Below, one piece after another: positions 47,829 through 62,800 of a stretch of 64,000 bases of DNA. This DNA is from Drosophila pseudoobscura. Taxonomy: Eukaryota > Arthropoda > Insecta > Diptera > Drosophilidae. The notes beneath the pieces are model-generated. The model had not been told where the DNA came from, ran no database searches, and saw only the letters and a list, made by a program, of their open reading frames with translations. Each line of letters opens with the position of its first letter. The first letter of the stretch is position 1. The DNA is taken from positions 17,503,501 through 17,567,500 of the forward strand of contig NC_046680.1 in the NCBI RefSeq assembly GCF_009870125.1, written 5' to 3'. The position numbers and the translations under genes are program-made.

Positions 47829-48420
47829 AAAATACCAGATTTTAACTTAAACGAACCTCAACTTCGGATAGTATTTTGTTGTTCACTTTTCCAGCCCACT
47901 GTGCGCTTCTTGAACGCCAAACACTTTTCCCTCCCACTGTCGGCCTCGACTCTACATCTACATTTCTAAACACCTATTCTACACAATGGTTACATGTATT
48001 TTACACAAGCCCATGTCACAGTGGCTCCACAACTGTGCTTAGTCGAGTTACCAACCGCACGACAGTGTCTCTCGAACGGCGATTGAATGTTTTTTTGATT
48101 TAGATTGAATGCATCTGGTGGACGCATCTGTTGCCGAGGCCGTGACCGACGTTAAAAAATTGACCAAGCCCCACGGCCACGACTCCCGCCTGTATGCAGC
48201 ATGCAACAGGAATCGGCAGGAGATGGTGGAGAACTGAACATAAGTTGTTTTTCCACGCAGCTAATAAATTATTCGCAGTCACTCAACACTCAACAGCCAA
48301 CGAAAAACGCATTTCGTCCGGCACGCTTCTGAAACTTCGTTCCACTGCAGGGCATCGCTCCGTCCCTTCTGGATGCTGCCACTTCCAGGATACTCGTAAT
48401 TGCGAGAAATACTGGCGTTT

Positions 48421-48439
48421 CCCCCCCCCCCCCCCCCCC
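48421..48439. repeat. 19-base C homopolymer
   Basis: A pure C run, second of two in the window (the other is 43811-43828). Run length may be uncertain in the assembly. Confidence 0.9.
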
Positions 48440-49001
48440 ACGACTTACCCGCTTTCCGTCTCGAGGGCTGCCGAGGCCGTGGTATTTTAAAGTTAAGCAA
48501 TAAATTTATAACTCTGCTGCGTCCATTTGTTTTTATATGGAAATCCGTTGGTCCACCCGACACACCCACCTCCCCCATAAACTATGCTGCAAGCGAACAA
48601 CAACAGAAAAGGTGGGGTATTCTTATAGTCGAACCTGCAGGTACCCTTGCCGATCGATATCGTTCCTATGAGAGCTCCAGGATATAGTAATCTATCTTTT
48701 TTTTTTGAAAATTACATCCTTTACGATGTGGAGATCTGATCTTAATGGTTATTATAGGCCTGGGCGTGGGAGTCGTCTGAAGCATATGCCCGAAACCAAT
48801 ATGCCCCTCTCCCAGGGTACTCCACGAGCAGGAGGACCTAAGAGAAGTAATGAAAAAATTGCAATGGAATATTTTCTTGAAGCGGAGCAAGATTTATTTG
48901 TGAAATTCGCTTTTCTTGGCCTTCTCGCGATAATAGTATAAGCTCCCCGGACTCTAATGGGGCTCCAATGGACGTGGACGATGAGGTTATTAATCCGCCC
49001 T

Positions 49002-49043
49002 GGCAGTGGCAGTGGCAGTGGCAGCGGCAGCGGCAGTGGCAGC
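49002..49043. repeat. (GGCAGT)n minisatellite
   Basis: Seven hexamer units with GGCAGC variants; translates as GSGSGS, probably by chance. Confidence 0.85.
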
Positions 49044-52000
49044 GTCATTCAATCAGCACCTCTTTTCCCACTGACAGTGTGCCACACATCCATGTGGACT
49101 CTCTCTCTTGCAGATTACGAGGACGAGTGCTCGCAGGATATGAAGTAACGCTGACATAATGCGGACGCAAAGTGAGTTGTTGTTTATTGTCCCTTGAAGA
49201 CAATCATCATCTGTCATCGTACGATGGGTGCAGTCTTGTCCCTTTTTTGCCATTTATTCATTATCCTTGTCCATTCACCTGCCCATTTTGCTGGGAAATG
49301 TAGGACTTTTAATTATCCTAAGTAATTGAAACGTATTTGGAGCCGCCCCCAGGTGGATGGGGCACAAGAAATGTGATTAAGAGTATTCGAGTGGCAAAGG
49401 ACAGCTGCATAAAAACTACGAATTATTGAATGCATTTCCGTAATTAAGACTCCAAAAGGGCGGAACGATGGTGCGTACCCAAAAGGGCGGCAACCAAAAT
49501 AAAAGAAATTCTCTACCTGCCACGGAGTGTGCGATAAATGAATTAACAAATTCGAGCCACGTAGATGGGAAAAGCTTTTCGATTAAATGTTTCGGCGTTT
49601 GGATTGCCGGAATGCCCCCTAATGTGGCAGTGCTATTTTTAATTAGCCGAATCTATCTAATTCGAGGGTAATTTGACAGAAGCCCAGTTCGGGCTTTGCG
49701 TGGGTACGGTACACTTTTCACTGTGAAGTGTAATCGGGTTCCATCCGTGTATGCAAATTGTGGATTATTAAACAATCAGCGGGGATTGACATCGGCAACA
49801 TGATGAGATATAATATTAAAAAAAAGTGTCCCCTGGTGCCGATTATTAATTCCCCACATTTGATTGCCGACAGGAAAAAGAGAGTGAAATTATATTACAA
49901 TGATCAATAATAATGCCCAGGGCTCGGGAGAGACAGAGAAAAGACCAACACGTTGGACAGCCAATCTGCGAGCCCAACTCTTTTCACTTCAATTTATTGG
50001 CTTGAATTAATCCGGGCAAATAATGTTGACAATTATGGATTAAATGTGTCAATAATACGAGTGCCGACAAATTGGGTTTTGGCGCCCAGAAGCGAGGCGT
50101 ACTCGGATGCCGGAAACAGGACACGTTAGATACTCTATCTATCTATCTGGCCATCGGAACCTGCAGCACAACCTGCTCCAATGAGCAGTCCTAATTAATG
50201 CCCAAACATTTTTAGAATTAATGTTCTGCTGGCCAGTATGGCATTCAAGATAAATTGCCAGAACCAGAGGTCGAACCAGAAGCATCAGCAGCAGCAGGAG
50301 CACCAGGACAAGCAGGAGGAGGGGCAGCAGGAGGTGCTTCAACCAACAAGGGAAATTCGTAGTTGTGTGCGTGTGTTTCTGTGTGGCTATGTTGCATTTG
50401 CAAGCTACAGCCTTTAACAATAATTTCAATTTGAGTTCTGTTCGCATTTCAGTGCAAATATTTACACATGTATACATATATAGGCATAAATTGGTTTTGT
50501 CGGAAGTGCAGACACCAACGGTTGGATGGTGCAAATAATTATATTTCTGTAAATTTAATTACTTCAATCGATTCCGGCCGACTGGGGGCTGTGCAGGAAA
50601 AAACGAAAGGCGAGGCCGGGGCATGAGGCAGACACAAATCCTATTTATGATAGCCCATCTCTGTGGAAGAAAAAAATACAATGGAACAAGAACATTTGCA
50701 TATGTCGGCGGCAGATAGTGCCACAAAACAATAACCCCCCCGCCCCTCCCCCAAAACAACCATTTATCAATTAACCAAGAGCGCGGAATCAGGACGCGCG
50801 TCGTCTCCATGGAGAGGCGCCAATTAATTTTCGCTTTTGGGAATCAACAAACACAACATCCAGAACCGACAGAAAAAAAGGAGAGGAAACCAGAAAGTTG
50901 ATTAGGGAAACGCCACGGCGGGGAAAGGGCAGATATGGGGCACATTTAAATGCGGAATCGCTGCCAAGTGGATACCGCAAAGGATCCGCCAAGACACACA
51001 CAAGAGCAACGCTTATGTAATGCCGGGAGTAGTAGTTCTTCCGCCACCGCCCTTGCCATCGGCCTCTTCTGCTAATTAATCATCGACGTTTATCCGACTT
51101 GATGCAGAACTAAACAAATCGTTTCAAATTATTAAAATCATTTATAATGCCAACGATGACGATGAGCCACGCAAGCCTTAGCCATGGCTATGGCTATGGC
51201 CATAGCCAGAGTCGGAGTCGGAGACGGAGTCGAGTCCGCTGCTGGCGAACGTTGAAGGATGAAGGATGTGCCGCGTGCGTCTGGCGCCGGCTACTGAAGA
51301 TGGCCATGTCCGTGGCGTGTACCGACTGTTTCTGTTTCTGCTTCTGCTCTTTTCCCTGTCTGTTGCCAAACATAAATCAGTTGCCCATATTAACCTCCTC
51401 TCCAGCAGAAAAGGGAGAGAGCGAGCACAGTGGCAGGACATTCCATTCCGTTGGGGATGTGCTCGTGTCATGTAAGTCACGATACAACACGAGGGGGCTG
51501 CACTTGCGGAACTATTTCACAAGGAATTCCAGTACAATTAACTGCTGGAAAGAGCTGTGTCTAGTGCACTAAGAGATAAGTAAACAAAATCTTCCCTCAT
51601 TTGTCGTGAGTGGCAGAATGAAAATGAGAAAGATCTGCCCTCAAAGGTCCGTGAAGAGCCGTGCCACCATCTGCAGCCATCTGAAGCCGCTAACTGTTTA
51701 TTCGACGCGTTTTAGCCGCGTTCGCTGTTCGCTGCTCCCATTCGCATTCTCTTACGGGCCGGCGTGACCAATTAAAGTCGATGTAGTGCCTTTTATTTAT
51801 GTCTTCTTGTGGCCGGCAGGACAGAGAGAGCCGGAAAGATCTGTGGGACCTGAGCGGAGGGGCACCACATTCGCTACGCCTTCCATTTCCTCATTATTCG
51901 CACATTCGTTAGGGAGGAGCGGGCGCGCATATTTCTCGCAGTCAGCTTATCTCCAAGGCGCTGACAGCCAGCAATGTGGAGCAGGCAGCAGCCACTCACC

Positions 52001-55000
52001 CACTCATCCACCCACTTTCCGCCACCCAACCGCACTCGTAAACAGCACATACACATACACAGACAGGACACGGAAGGACATCGCAGCCGAAATAAATTAT
52101 GTGTCCGTCGCGTCCAGCAGAGAGCGTAAACAAAACATCTAAAAAAGCAAGGGTCAACGATCCGACCACCAGATACCCCTTGAGGGGGGAATGCCTAAAG
52201 TGCCCCTTTAGACTTCGTTGAAAGGATCTTTAAGGTCCTTAGATTAGGGTTTTCTTACAGATAAAGAGACGTTTATTTTTACATGCCTTTCATTTTTCTG
52301 ATTGAATATTGGAACTTTAATCCTTGAGCAGAACCTTTTGACCAGATGGAAAAATTAGAAGAACATAGCTCGTTCAAAACTAAGTGTGCAAATGTTTTTT
52401 TTAGACTCTTGTTCGTAACAAAAATTCTAAAAAATAATGTAACAAAAGTACGCTTATAAAAAGTAACCCATCTTAGAGAAAATTGTTGAATTATTCGGAT
52501 AACATTCGTTTTCTCTAGAAAATCGCGACGAACAAGCTCTTAAAACAGCAGCAAACTGATAATGTGTTACCGTGCACGAATACAATATACCCTCGCGCTC
52601 TGCCAGCACCGCCTTGGATGAGGGATGGAAAGTAGGAAGGGATGTGCCTGCTGCATGTCAGCATTGACCATGGTCAGGAATCGGTAGATATTTGGATTGG
52701 CTCGGTTAACCTTGAGGTGGGGCCAACGCGTGGTATACATGATTTGATAATCCCGCCAACGTGCCGGAATATTTGTTTGCTTTCGAGCAGCTGCAATTGG
52801 CAACCATTAAACGCAAAAATAAACATATAAACAACAGAGAGGTCCGAGCAAATATGAACAGAGCGAATGGACGATTTTCCATGAATTTATTTATGCCCTC
52901 CTACCGCAGGAGCGAATGTCCAGGGATTCGAAACTAATTTGCGGTCGACTGAACGGTTCTGTAACATGCACGGGAACGAAAAGGAAAACGACAACGAATA
53001 GTATATCTATCTGTGTGCTTTTATTTATGTATAACGTGTCAATGGGTCAGCGCGTTCACCTGATTGAAGCTGATCCAATGGAAGGAAAACTCCAGTGAAC
53101 TCTTCACACCAAACTCTTATGGCGACTCCAGGGGGGGCAGTCAGCAGCTATGGTTATCAGATGGTTGCCATTGCCATTGCACATCTGTTGACCAACCAGC
53201 ACATGGACCTGTAGCGCCACGCGATGTCCTTCTGCTCCACTGGGTTTTTCAATCAAATGCACAGCCTTTGGCCAGCCAAAGATCACAGGCGAAGAGACCC
53301 GACCATACGGAAGCTAAGCCATGCACAGGGAGAAAAGATTGTGGTTTTCTCTTACCCAAAGGTAAGAGCACTGATGGTTTCTCATATTAATTACGAAGAT
53401 TGACATTTTGCAACCCCCTCTCAAAACTTAATCTCTAAAAATCGAAAGATTCAACAGTTCCTGGCCCCAAAGATTTCTTACAGCACACCCCGGACCTCAT
53501 CCAGAACGTGTGTCGGTCAAAGCAGTGGCAATGGCAACATATTTGAAAAGTTTCTAAATCACGCCTGAAAAGCCAGATGCTGAAAGGCCCCGGGCGGCTG
53601 CAAATACTTCCTCAATGAAAATGTGTGGCAGCCAGAGACAAGCACAAACATGGCTTAATAACTCATCCGAGACTATGCGTGTGTGTGTGTGTGTTTGTGT
53701 GTGTCCTTCCTCCAAGTGTACGCTTGTGCGTGTGTGCGTGTCCCCAATTCTCCAATAAAGCAGTCAATGGCAGCAACTATTTGCCAACGTCGACCCGAAT
53801 CTGGCACTGCTACTGCCACTGCCACTGCTACATGACCCCCAAAGATTGCGGTGCAAAGTGTCAGTTTGAAGTTGAGCTGTTGACTCTCGCACTCATTAAA
53901 TAAAAGATTGCATGTTTCCAGCCCTTTGTCCGGGGTCCCCGTCGAAGGCCAGTAGAAGGGTTGGCTAATCCCCAACCCTCACCTCCCCCCACCATCACTA
54001 CTATGCCCTCGAACAGGCAAATGTTAGGCAAATATATCAGATGTCACCCGAACAGATGTCCGTCCGTCAATCTATCTGTCTGTCTGCCTGTCTGCCTGGG
54101 TGTGTGTACCCGGTTGTTGGAGAGGAGTTTGACTCAAGTTAAGTGCCCGGCCAATGTCGCTTTCAAATGTCTTTGGGTATCGAATATTTGGGTTGAAAAC
54201 TTTTGCCACCGACAGAGTCGACCCGAGCAGAGTGGTCAGAGTTTCTGGTCTGGCATTTTCGTCTGTTTTGTGTTGGAGTTGCTGTCGCAGTCATGACCTA
54301 TTATCATTTCACAGAGCCTCTGCCACCCGCTCGGCACTGCTCTTTCAATTATCAACACATTTTCAAAAACATCAAATTGCAGACAGAAGAAGACAGCAGA
54401 AGTTGCCCAGAAATATGTATTGTTTGGTCTTCCATCTGCCCGGGAATGTCCATTATTCTGCTACCACTGCACGTACTGTACTCCAGACGTGGCCGGCAAT
54501 AATACTTATTACCAAAATTCCAAGTTGTGTAGGACTTCTTAATGTTTGTTTTGTAGTTTGTGTGGTGTTGTTTAACTCGGAACTACTGGCACAACAACGG
54601 CACAAAAGGAATAAGTCAGATTGAGGTGGTTGTGCAAAGGCCGCAGAGAATCCTTAATGGCAGGCATTCATGAAGAACGAACTTACTTGCTTTTACTTGC
54701 CAATAAACGCAACATCCAAGTAAAATAATGTCTACAGAATGGTAGAGAACTAAGAAACGATTGCCAGACACAATAAAAACATAGTTTGCATTATTTTGTA
54801 TGATTTCTTTTCATTTAACATGAAAATACATTCCTTGTGGAGGTTACACCTGTTCCTGTGCATTCCCGGCCACACCTGAGTCGGGCTGAATCTGTGGCCG
54901 GCTCGTGCAGCTGCAACAGCTGGTGGTAAGCGTTATTTAAGAGTCGGAAAAAGTTTATAATGTGCCACAACTACTCGCAGGGGGCAAGAGGCCGGGCTGA

Positions 55001-56790
55001 GAGTTCCCTCTCGCTCACGCTCTCTCTCTCTCTCTCTTGCAGAGTCCGTTGCTGGGGCATAATACTCATTTCATTCCGCAGCAACATTAAATTTACCTTC
55101 TATTTTTTCCCTGGCTTTGTTAATTATGCATGCAAGCAGCTGCTGCTCCTGTTGCCGTTCCTGAATGCAAAGGCAGGACCTGCTACAATGCGTTGCCTAC
55201 TTTCGGGCGTATCATTAATTGCAACTGCAACCCCACAGCACAGCACAGCCTATCCTGCTGGCTGTTGTCCATAAGCATATACATGTACATATACATATAT
55301 GTGTGTAACATTGTACGAGTTTGGCCCTGCAGGGGGCACTATTACTATTTTATCCCCCTGCAACAGAATGTAATTCCTCATCAGAATAGCTGCCTGGTGT
55401 GTCTTTTCTGGTTTTAAAATACCCAAAGACATACTGTACACCTCTGCAGTAGAGAAGTGGAAACAATCTCTCGAAAATGTGGACCTGCTAGTCTATCCCA
55501 CAGCTTCGGTGCTCAAAAGGTGGCCCTTCTTCCCTGCCGGTTTTGTATATATTTTCATTGCTCCAACACCTCTGCCGGGATGATGACTTGCGGGCGGTAT
55601 GTGGGCTGGTGCTTTCTTCGTGCCGTGGCGGCTGCTATTGTGGAATTTTGATTTTGATCGGAAATAGAGTGGCAGTGCATACAGACACGAAACGTGCTTA
55701 AAGTCCTCCCACAGATACAGACATACAGACACTTGTGACTCTCTCTAATTTCCATGTGTTGTCTCTCATTAATATTCATGGGAATCGCTCATGCCAGACT
55801 GAACTGGAGAGAAGGCAGCCTCTGAGAATATTTGCATAAATTTCTTTCGGTCTGGGGTTCAACCCCGGAGCCACCGACCCACCCGCACCCCCCTCTTGCG
55901 GGCGGCTACTTTACGAGCAAATACAGCGAAAAACAAGCCCAGTTTTATTTTTGGCTTGGCTGTCAGCTATTAAAAAAGCTCCATAAAAAGTTCATATTAA
56001 AATGAATTTACAAAAATATATGTCCTGCATATTTCCCACAGAAAGAGAGGGAAAGACAGGAAGACGGGCAGGGAGGCCACGGGAGGAAACGGAAACAATA
56101 ATCAATTATTGGTTAAAATCAACTCAACGGGATTATTGAGTTATAAATGATTCATAAAATGTCCTGCGGCACCTGTCCCTGTCCTCCGTGGTGTTCTCTC
56201 ACCAGTTTGGCTTTTGCGGTTTCCACTCTGACAAATGCGGACAAATAAAATAAGGCTCTGTCTGTGTGTGTCTGTGTGCGTGAGTGTTTTTAAGCCGAGA
56301 GAAACCAACTCGCATAAAATGGAGTGCCCATGGATGGGCGGCTACTGCTGTTGCTGCTGCTGTAAACTAATTAAATTTTGTGACATGGCCACTAAACTGA
56401 CCATAAAATAGCCACCAAGTCGGTGGTGGGCAGGGCCCTAAACAAATTCCAAAACTGCTGGCTGTTGGGTGTCTGTGAGAATGGGAATGGACAAATGCCG
56501 ACTGTTGATTTTCAATATTTCTTTGCTCCTTTGAGGCGAATGAAGAGGATGCTGCTTTTATTTAAACAGATTCTCAGTCGAGAAAATCAATACCCGATTA
56601 ATTGAAAGACATTTTAAGGTATAATTACAGCTTTAAGGGTTTCAGCTATTACGCATACGCCACACGCCCGCCTGTCTGCTATCCGACATTGCGCATACGA
56701 CGTATGTGCTCATCTGTCCGTCTGGCAAACAGGGCGGGAAATAATTGTCAACTGTCGTTTGTCGTCCACTCGGTTTTGGGTCACTGAAGA

Positions 56791-56816
56791 CACACACACA
56801 CACACACACACACACA
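56791..56816. repeat. (CA)n microsatellite
   Basis: Thirteen perfect CA units. Confidence 0.9.
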
Positions 56817-59800
56817 AGCAAATATAAAAAGAAAGGGGAAATAAATAAAGAACGCAATTAAAAAGAAAGTGGAAACGAGGGAGGGAATTCCAAGGGCCTC
56901 TGCCCCATCCCATACTCGCCTGTTGCCATGTCTCAACTCAATTTGTTCACTTAACTGCTTTTATTTTTATTATATTTACATTTGCCTCACGCTCGGAGAT
57001 GCACGCCGGGGAGATAATTACGACAATAATAAGGACACATTGTCCCTGTTGCCTGTCAGCGTTGCAGCGTTGCCCGACTACTGCCGCACAGACACACACA
57101 GGACGGGACACATACTGCCACATCCTTGTTCGCCACATTCGTCTGTTTCGTTTCACTCCTTTTTCCTTGTTGCTGCTGCTGCTGATGCTGCCCCGGGTGC
57201 TCCTGGCTTGTGCAACGTGCGATGCCAAATTCAGAGCAAATTGCACAACAAATTGCTGCTGGTCAATGCTGGCCAAGACCGTCAATGTGGGGGGCGGAAT
57301 GACAGCTGGCCCGAGCCAGGGCCAGGACCAGGACCAGGCAGGGGCAGAGGTCACAACTTAAAGCTGTTGGCCAGAAGGATAAACGTTGCAGGGAATATGG
57401 TTATGCTGGAGCACGCTCCTGTCACTCCAAATTGTAGGAGAGCGCGGAAATTACATCACAGGCAAGCACATTACGTACGTCCCGCCGCCGCTGCTCGACC
57501 TTGACATTACCCATCGACAAAGTTCTCGACAGCTGACTAACTGATCCAGAAATTGATTCAATTGGCGGCACACCACCATCTAGAATCTGTGCCAGAGCTC
57601 ACTTTGTTCACCTTGTCGGTCCATAAACTTTCCTGAAAAGTATACGCCCCGTGTGCCCTTCGCAGAGTCGTACCCGTGTATCTGGATCTGTATTTGTATC
57701 TCGTGTCGGAGCTAGTGTGAGCAAAAAACTTTACAACTTTTTCGCATGTGAAATAAAGCAAATTTGCAGCATATTCTTCTTCTGCCAGCAACTGTTGCCG
57801 GCATCCTCCGCATCCACATCCCCATCCACATCCCCATACACATCCAATCTATTCCATAAATTTCATTGTCTGCACTCTCGCACGCACACCCAAGTGCCTG
57901 AATGGCGGAGGAATGGAGCAAGTTCTGTCTGCATTGTGCATAAGTAATGCGCCCCAATATACGATATGATATGAGGTAATATACAAATTGAAATTTGCGC
58001 AAACAAGACGTGCGACTGGTTACTGGGTACTGTGTACTGGGTACTGGGTACCGAGTCCTGGGGATGTGCATACGAGTAGATATATATCTTTTTCTCACTC
58101 CAATTCATTTCTTTTTCATGCACTTTTGATTGCTTTTGAGAATGAGGAATGAAACGGGCAACAACTTGCAATATTCAGAGATCATCAATTTGATTTCGCC
58201 CTTGCCTTCTATTGACAAGGGCCCAAGGCTTGTTAGCCGCTTTGATTGCCTTCAATTTCCAGTTAAAAATCTCTGTGTTTATCCACCTCCTCCTTGATGT
58301 GATTTCAGTTAGCTATTGCGTGGCTACTCGGAATCGCTTGTGCCTGAAACTTTGTTCAATGTCCAAAGGCAATTCCAATGAAGCGGTCAAGTGTTTTATC
58401 TCTCCATACCCTTACAGAGCGTATGAACAGATCTCTAATGTACAAATAACCACACTTAGCAGCTGAAAATCGTGCCAGATATCGCCGTGGCAGTGAAATG
58501 GATTTCCCTTGAATGATGTGGTATTTCTGTTATCCCTTTCATCTTTGCTCAATTCACATGACACAATTAATGTGCTCCACCACTCTACCTGGCCACCGCT
58601 ATCCAACCCCACCCGCCCCCCTCCGCCAGTGGCACTGTCATTACATCGTTTGCTATTTGTCGTCTGGCAATTCCTTTGTTGAATTGTCAAAACGCGCTGT
58701 CAAAACAAATGCTCAACAATTTTTCAGCGCCACGACGGACACGACTTGCCTGTTTGCCTGTCTCCTGGTCGGGTCCCGCTTGTTCTTCCCGCTGACAGCT
58801 GACAGTTGTCAGGGTTCTTGGTTCTTGGTGGTGCTGCTACTCCTACCTACAGCCTCTACTCCTGGGCTGCCTTGGCCGCCTTGGTGAAGGGTGCCTGCCG
58901 CCTGTTGTTCATCATCATTGATGCATTCCAGCACTTGATAAATGAATGGCGAGAGGCAAAGTGTTTTGTTTAAACAAATTACTTGATTGCCGGGAGAGTT
59001 GATATGCGTGATTTATGAAAGATCCTCTGTGGAACTGTTGAGTTTATCTCAAAGTTGATTTCTGGCGGCGGTGGGGGCATGTGCACTGCATAATGGGCCA
59101 CCCATAGCCACGCTCCTAACAAATGCAGAGGCATGCGCGGCTTACCCAAAAGCCCACTAGGCAATTAGCGGGAATCATGAAGCTGTCTCAGATATCCGCA
59201 CACACCCCAGGCCCATTCCGCCACAGAGATACACATAGACTGGTACGAGTTCTACCTATTGCCTGCTCTCGTCTCCTGTTTCCTAGCTTTCATCCCCTAT
59301 GCATACGCACAGCTTAATCGTCTGTCACAAGGGGGTTGGCAGGACGAGGAGGAGCAGTCCTCTCTGTCTGGTGCTCTGTCGCGCTTCGCATTTATGAGCT
59401 TATTTGCTTTAAAGTAAATATTGTCCCTTTCCTTACTTCCGGCTGGGATAGGGATAGAGTTGGGGCTTCTCGCTTCGGGCATGGGTCGCGGTGCTCTGGG
59501 GGCAGGGTACGTTGGGACTTAAGGGATTTGGTGTTAAAAAGGTTTTTCACTTTTAAATTGATATAAAAGCGAAAAGTATGCCAAGGCATGGACTCTCCTT
59601 TCCAGTCCACTTTGTCAACACCACTCTTTCTCGCTCTCTCTCTCTCTCTCTCTGTCTCCTTCCTGCATTACCATCTGTGCATTTTCTAAGCAGCTTAATG
59701 CTTATGAGCCTCTTTTCCGGGGTACCACCAACTCCAACCATCGCTCGGTGGCTCTGCGGCCTCTGTCGAATGTTGCAGGCTTCTAGGTTCTACGAAGAAC

Positions 59801-62800
59801 TCTCAAAACAGTTGTGATAGCGGATGAGAATAAATGGGGGGCATGGTGGTACGGTGGCAGAGGGGCATGCTGAGATGTGTTTGTAAATGTCAGAAATGTG
59901 TCGTCACTTGTAGTTGCCCCGATTGTTGCTGCTGCCTCGGTTATTGTTCTTGCAGCTCCCCAAAACAAAACTTGCGCCATGTGCAACCTGCAACCTGCGA
60001 CCTGCACCCTGCATCAGAGGGTGAGCTGCGAAAACTTGTTGTACAATGTGTGGCAGGCATCACCTAAGAAATAGGAATCTTTGCCTGACTTTCCGCCACC
60101 CCTCTTCTCCCACCGGACTGCGAGTAGATACAAAATGCTATTTCGTGGATGCCACAGCACACTACACTACACTGCAGGAAAAGTCAAAGGAAATGCCACT
60201 TTGTACTGTCCAAAAATTCCAAAGAGTCCTCTTTCCAAGGGGGATATAATAGCAAATAAATATACACTATATTCAATCATTTACTGAGAGATAAATGGTA
60301 AAAAAGATTATAAAAAAAATTCACTTTGATTCTTTTAATGTTTTCACTCTCGGTGGGTTTTTTTTTCACTGTGTTTTCGTATCATAGCTGTGCTTCTGCA
60401 TCATTACGCACCCGTTTTTCTTTCAGTGCAGACAACAGCGGCAGCAACAAGGAAAAATAAGTGAAATGGGAAAGTAAGCAAGTTGGGCAGTCCCGAAAAG
60501 TAAGTTTTTGTATGGGAATGGAAGGGAAAGAAGCACGTTTCATGCATTTTCACTTTGTAAAACATTTCTGATGTGCACGTGAGAGGGGAATGGTGCCGGT
60601 GCCAGTGCCAGTGCCAGTGGGGTAGCCCCAAATTCTATTTAAAGTTTGATTAGCCGCACACACCCCACAGCGCTCCCCTTACCGGTCCTTCCTCCACCTT
60701 TACGTGTACACAAATAATTAAGCAGACGCACACACACACACACACACAAGATAATTTTCCCCAGCGAGAACACAGGGCCTCACAGCACACCTGGCGTATG
60801 AGCAATACCCGAGTGAGGGAGTAGGAGAGAGAGAGACATAGAGTGTGTGAGTGTGTGGCAGAGAGACAGAGGTGTAATTAATTTTGGGCTGCTTTGCAAT
60901 TAATTTCTCAAATGCAATTATGAGCAATCCTTTCAGTCCCTCAAAGGGGTGAGGGTTGATTCTCTTTGCACTTTCACTCAAAGTTTGGGCCATCGTTTGG
61001 CCATAATTTGTAGAGCAATCTGCCGCCCTCTGCATCTATCTATCTATCTCTCTTTGTATCTCCATCTCCATCGCACGTCTTGACTGCATGCTGGCCATGC
61101 CATGTGTGTGTCAAGTCAATGCCCAGCTGTGCCGAGCAATGTCTGGAAAATGTCAGAGCACACCAGCACCAAAACCTCCCGTGGCGGCAAAACCAAAGAT
61201 GTAAGCCACAAAAATACTTGACAATTTGTTTGCAATACATTTTCCGCTCCAAACTGCTGCGCCTCCACTCCTCACACCCTCCGCCAGCGACGACATCTGC
61301 TTCTCCTCCCTTGGCTGTTCCCTGCAGCATCAGCATTTTTCTCAGCTCGATAATTTTTTATTTCGCTTTGGCTCGCCTTCGTCTTGGACTCCCGACTCTC
61401 AAGTGAAACTATTATGGCTGCAAAAAGACCAAGCACAGGGGAGAGAGAGACAGAGAGAGAGAGAGAGAGGGGAGAGGAAGCTATAAGTTCATAAAACAAT
61501 TGGCTCCATTTGCTCTGATTTTCATTGCCTGCCATTTTGTGTGACCTGCGATGACCAGGGGCCCTCGGGCTAGGGCTCATGATCGGGCTAGAACTCGGAC
61601 AGGGGCTGGGACTGGGACTGGGGCTGGCGTCTCTGTGTGTGTGTCTGTGTGTTTGCGCCCTGGGATGACCCTGCCTCGTCTCCTAGTGACACATGGAGCT
61701 GCTGCCGCTCCAGTGATGGAATGTGGGGTCTGGAGATGGAGATGGAGGTGGAGATGCGGAACCTCTGTGGAGCTGCTGTACACTTGGACTTTAATTGGTT
61801 TGTTTATATTGGCGCCCCCGGGGCAGATGCAATCAATTGCAGACAATGCTGCCAATTACTCCACTCTGTGTCCTGGAAAATGCAACCCCCCATCCGACCG
61901 AAAACACTCTCATATAATTAATAATTTTTGCCTTTTATGCTGGGTAATTGCTCTGGCAGTTGTAGGCAATTTACCATTTACCGAATGATAACGAGAGAGC
62001 AGAAGCCACATCAACTACACTCTGGAGTGCACTCCACATCCGTTCCACATCCATTCCACATCCATTCCACCCCATTCCATTCCCATTCGTATGTTCTAGT
62101 CTCTGCCCCCTGCCCTGCCAATCGTATCCTTGCCACCACACGAGAACGTACCAATACTCTCCTCAACATTCGACTTCATTGCATATTCAGTTTGCTGCAG
62201 ATGCCACATGACTCCCAGCCACTTCAATGGTCTTTCTCTCTCGGAATGCGGGGGTGATGGCGAGGATGGATGTGTGATTGTGTGGAAATGCCAAATGCAA
62301 TTCCACATTACATATAGACACAGGTGGTAATGACTGCCACTGGGTGTGGGGTGGCTTAGAAGCTCAAAAGCTCCCTGTAATTAGCAGGAAATGTTGCCAG
62401 CCAAAGCCCGGCTTCGGCTCGAATCCCAGTTGAAAGCAACGCATTAAGCTCAAGTGAAGCGAAGAGGCAATCACTGCCATGGAGAGGGGCGGCGGTGAGT
62501 AATTAATAATTGCCAGCTCTCAAAAGGTGCCGAAAGCTTGATGTTTGCCCGCTCAAATAACCAAATCTCTGTCGAAAGCCAACTTCCAGGACACAAAGAG
62601 CCAAAGAGCCAAACACCCAAGGACCTGGGCCAGGGGCCAGGGCTAAGAGTGATTTGACCACTCGCTTAGAGCAACCAAATGAGCTGTTTATGTAAATGGG
62701 TGTATATCAAATTAAAAGCCATAAAAACGAGCCACAGGACAGTTTTTATGGGATGCCAACAAGGCAACACCCAAATGAACTGGATTTGATGGCCATGCAT

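Noticed and set aside
55850-55880. GGGGTTCAACCCCGG, a B-box-like sequence
   Set aside because: No A-box upstream and no cloverleaf; it is just a short palindrome.
56869-57504. 211-residue plus-strand frame
   Set aside because: No similarity or exon structure, compositionally random, overlapped by an equally long antisense frame.
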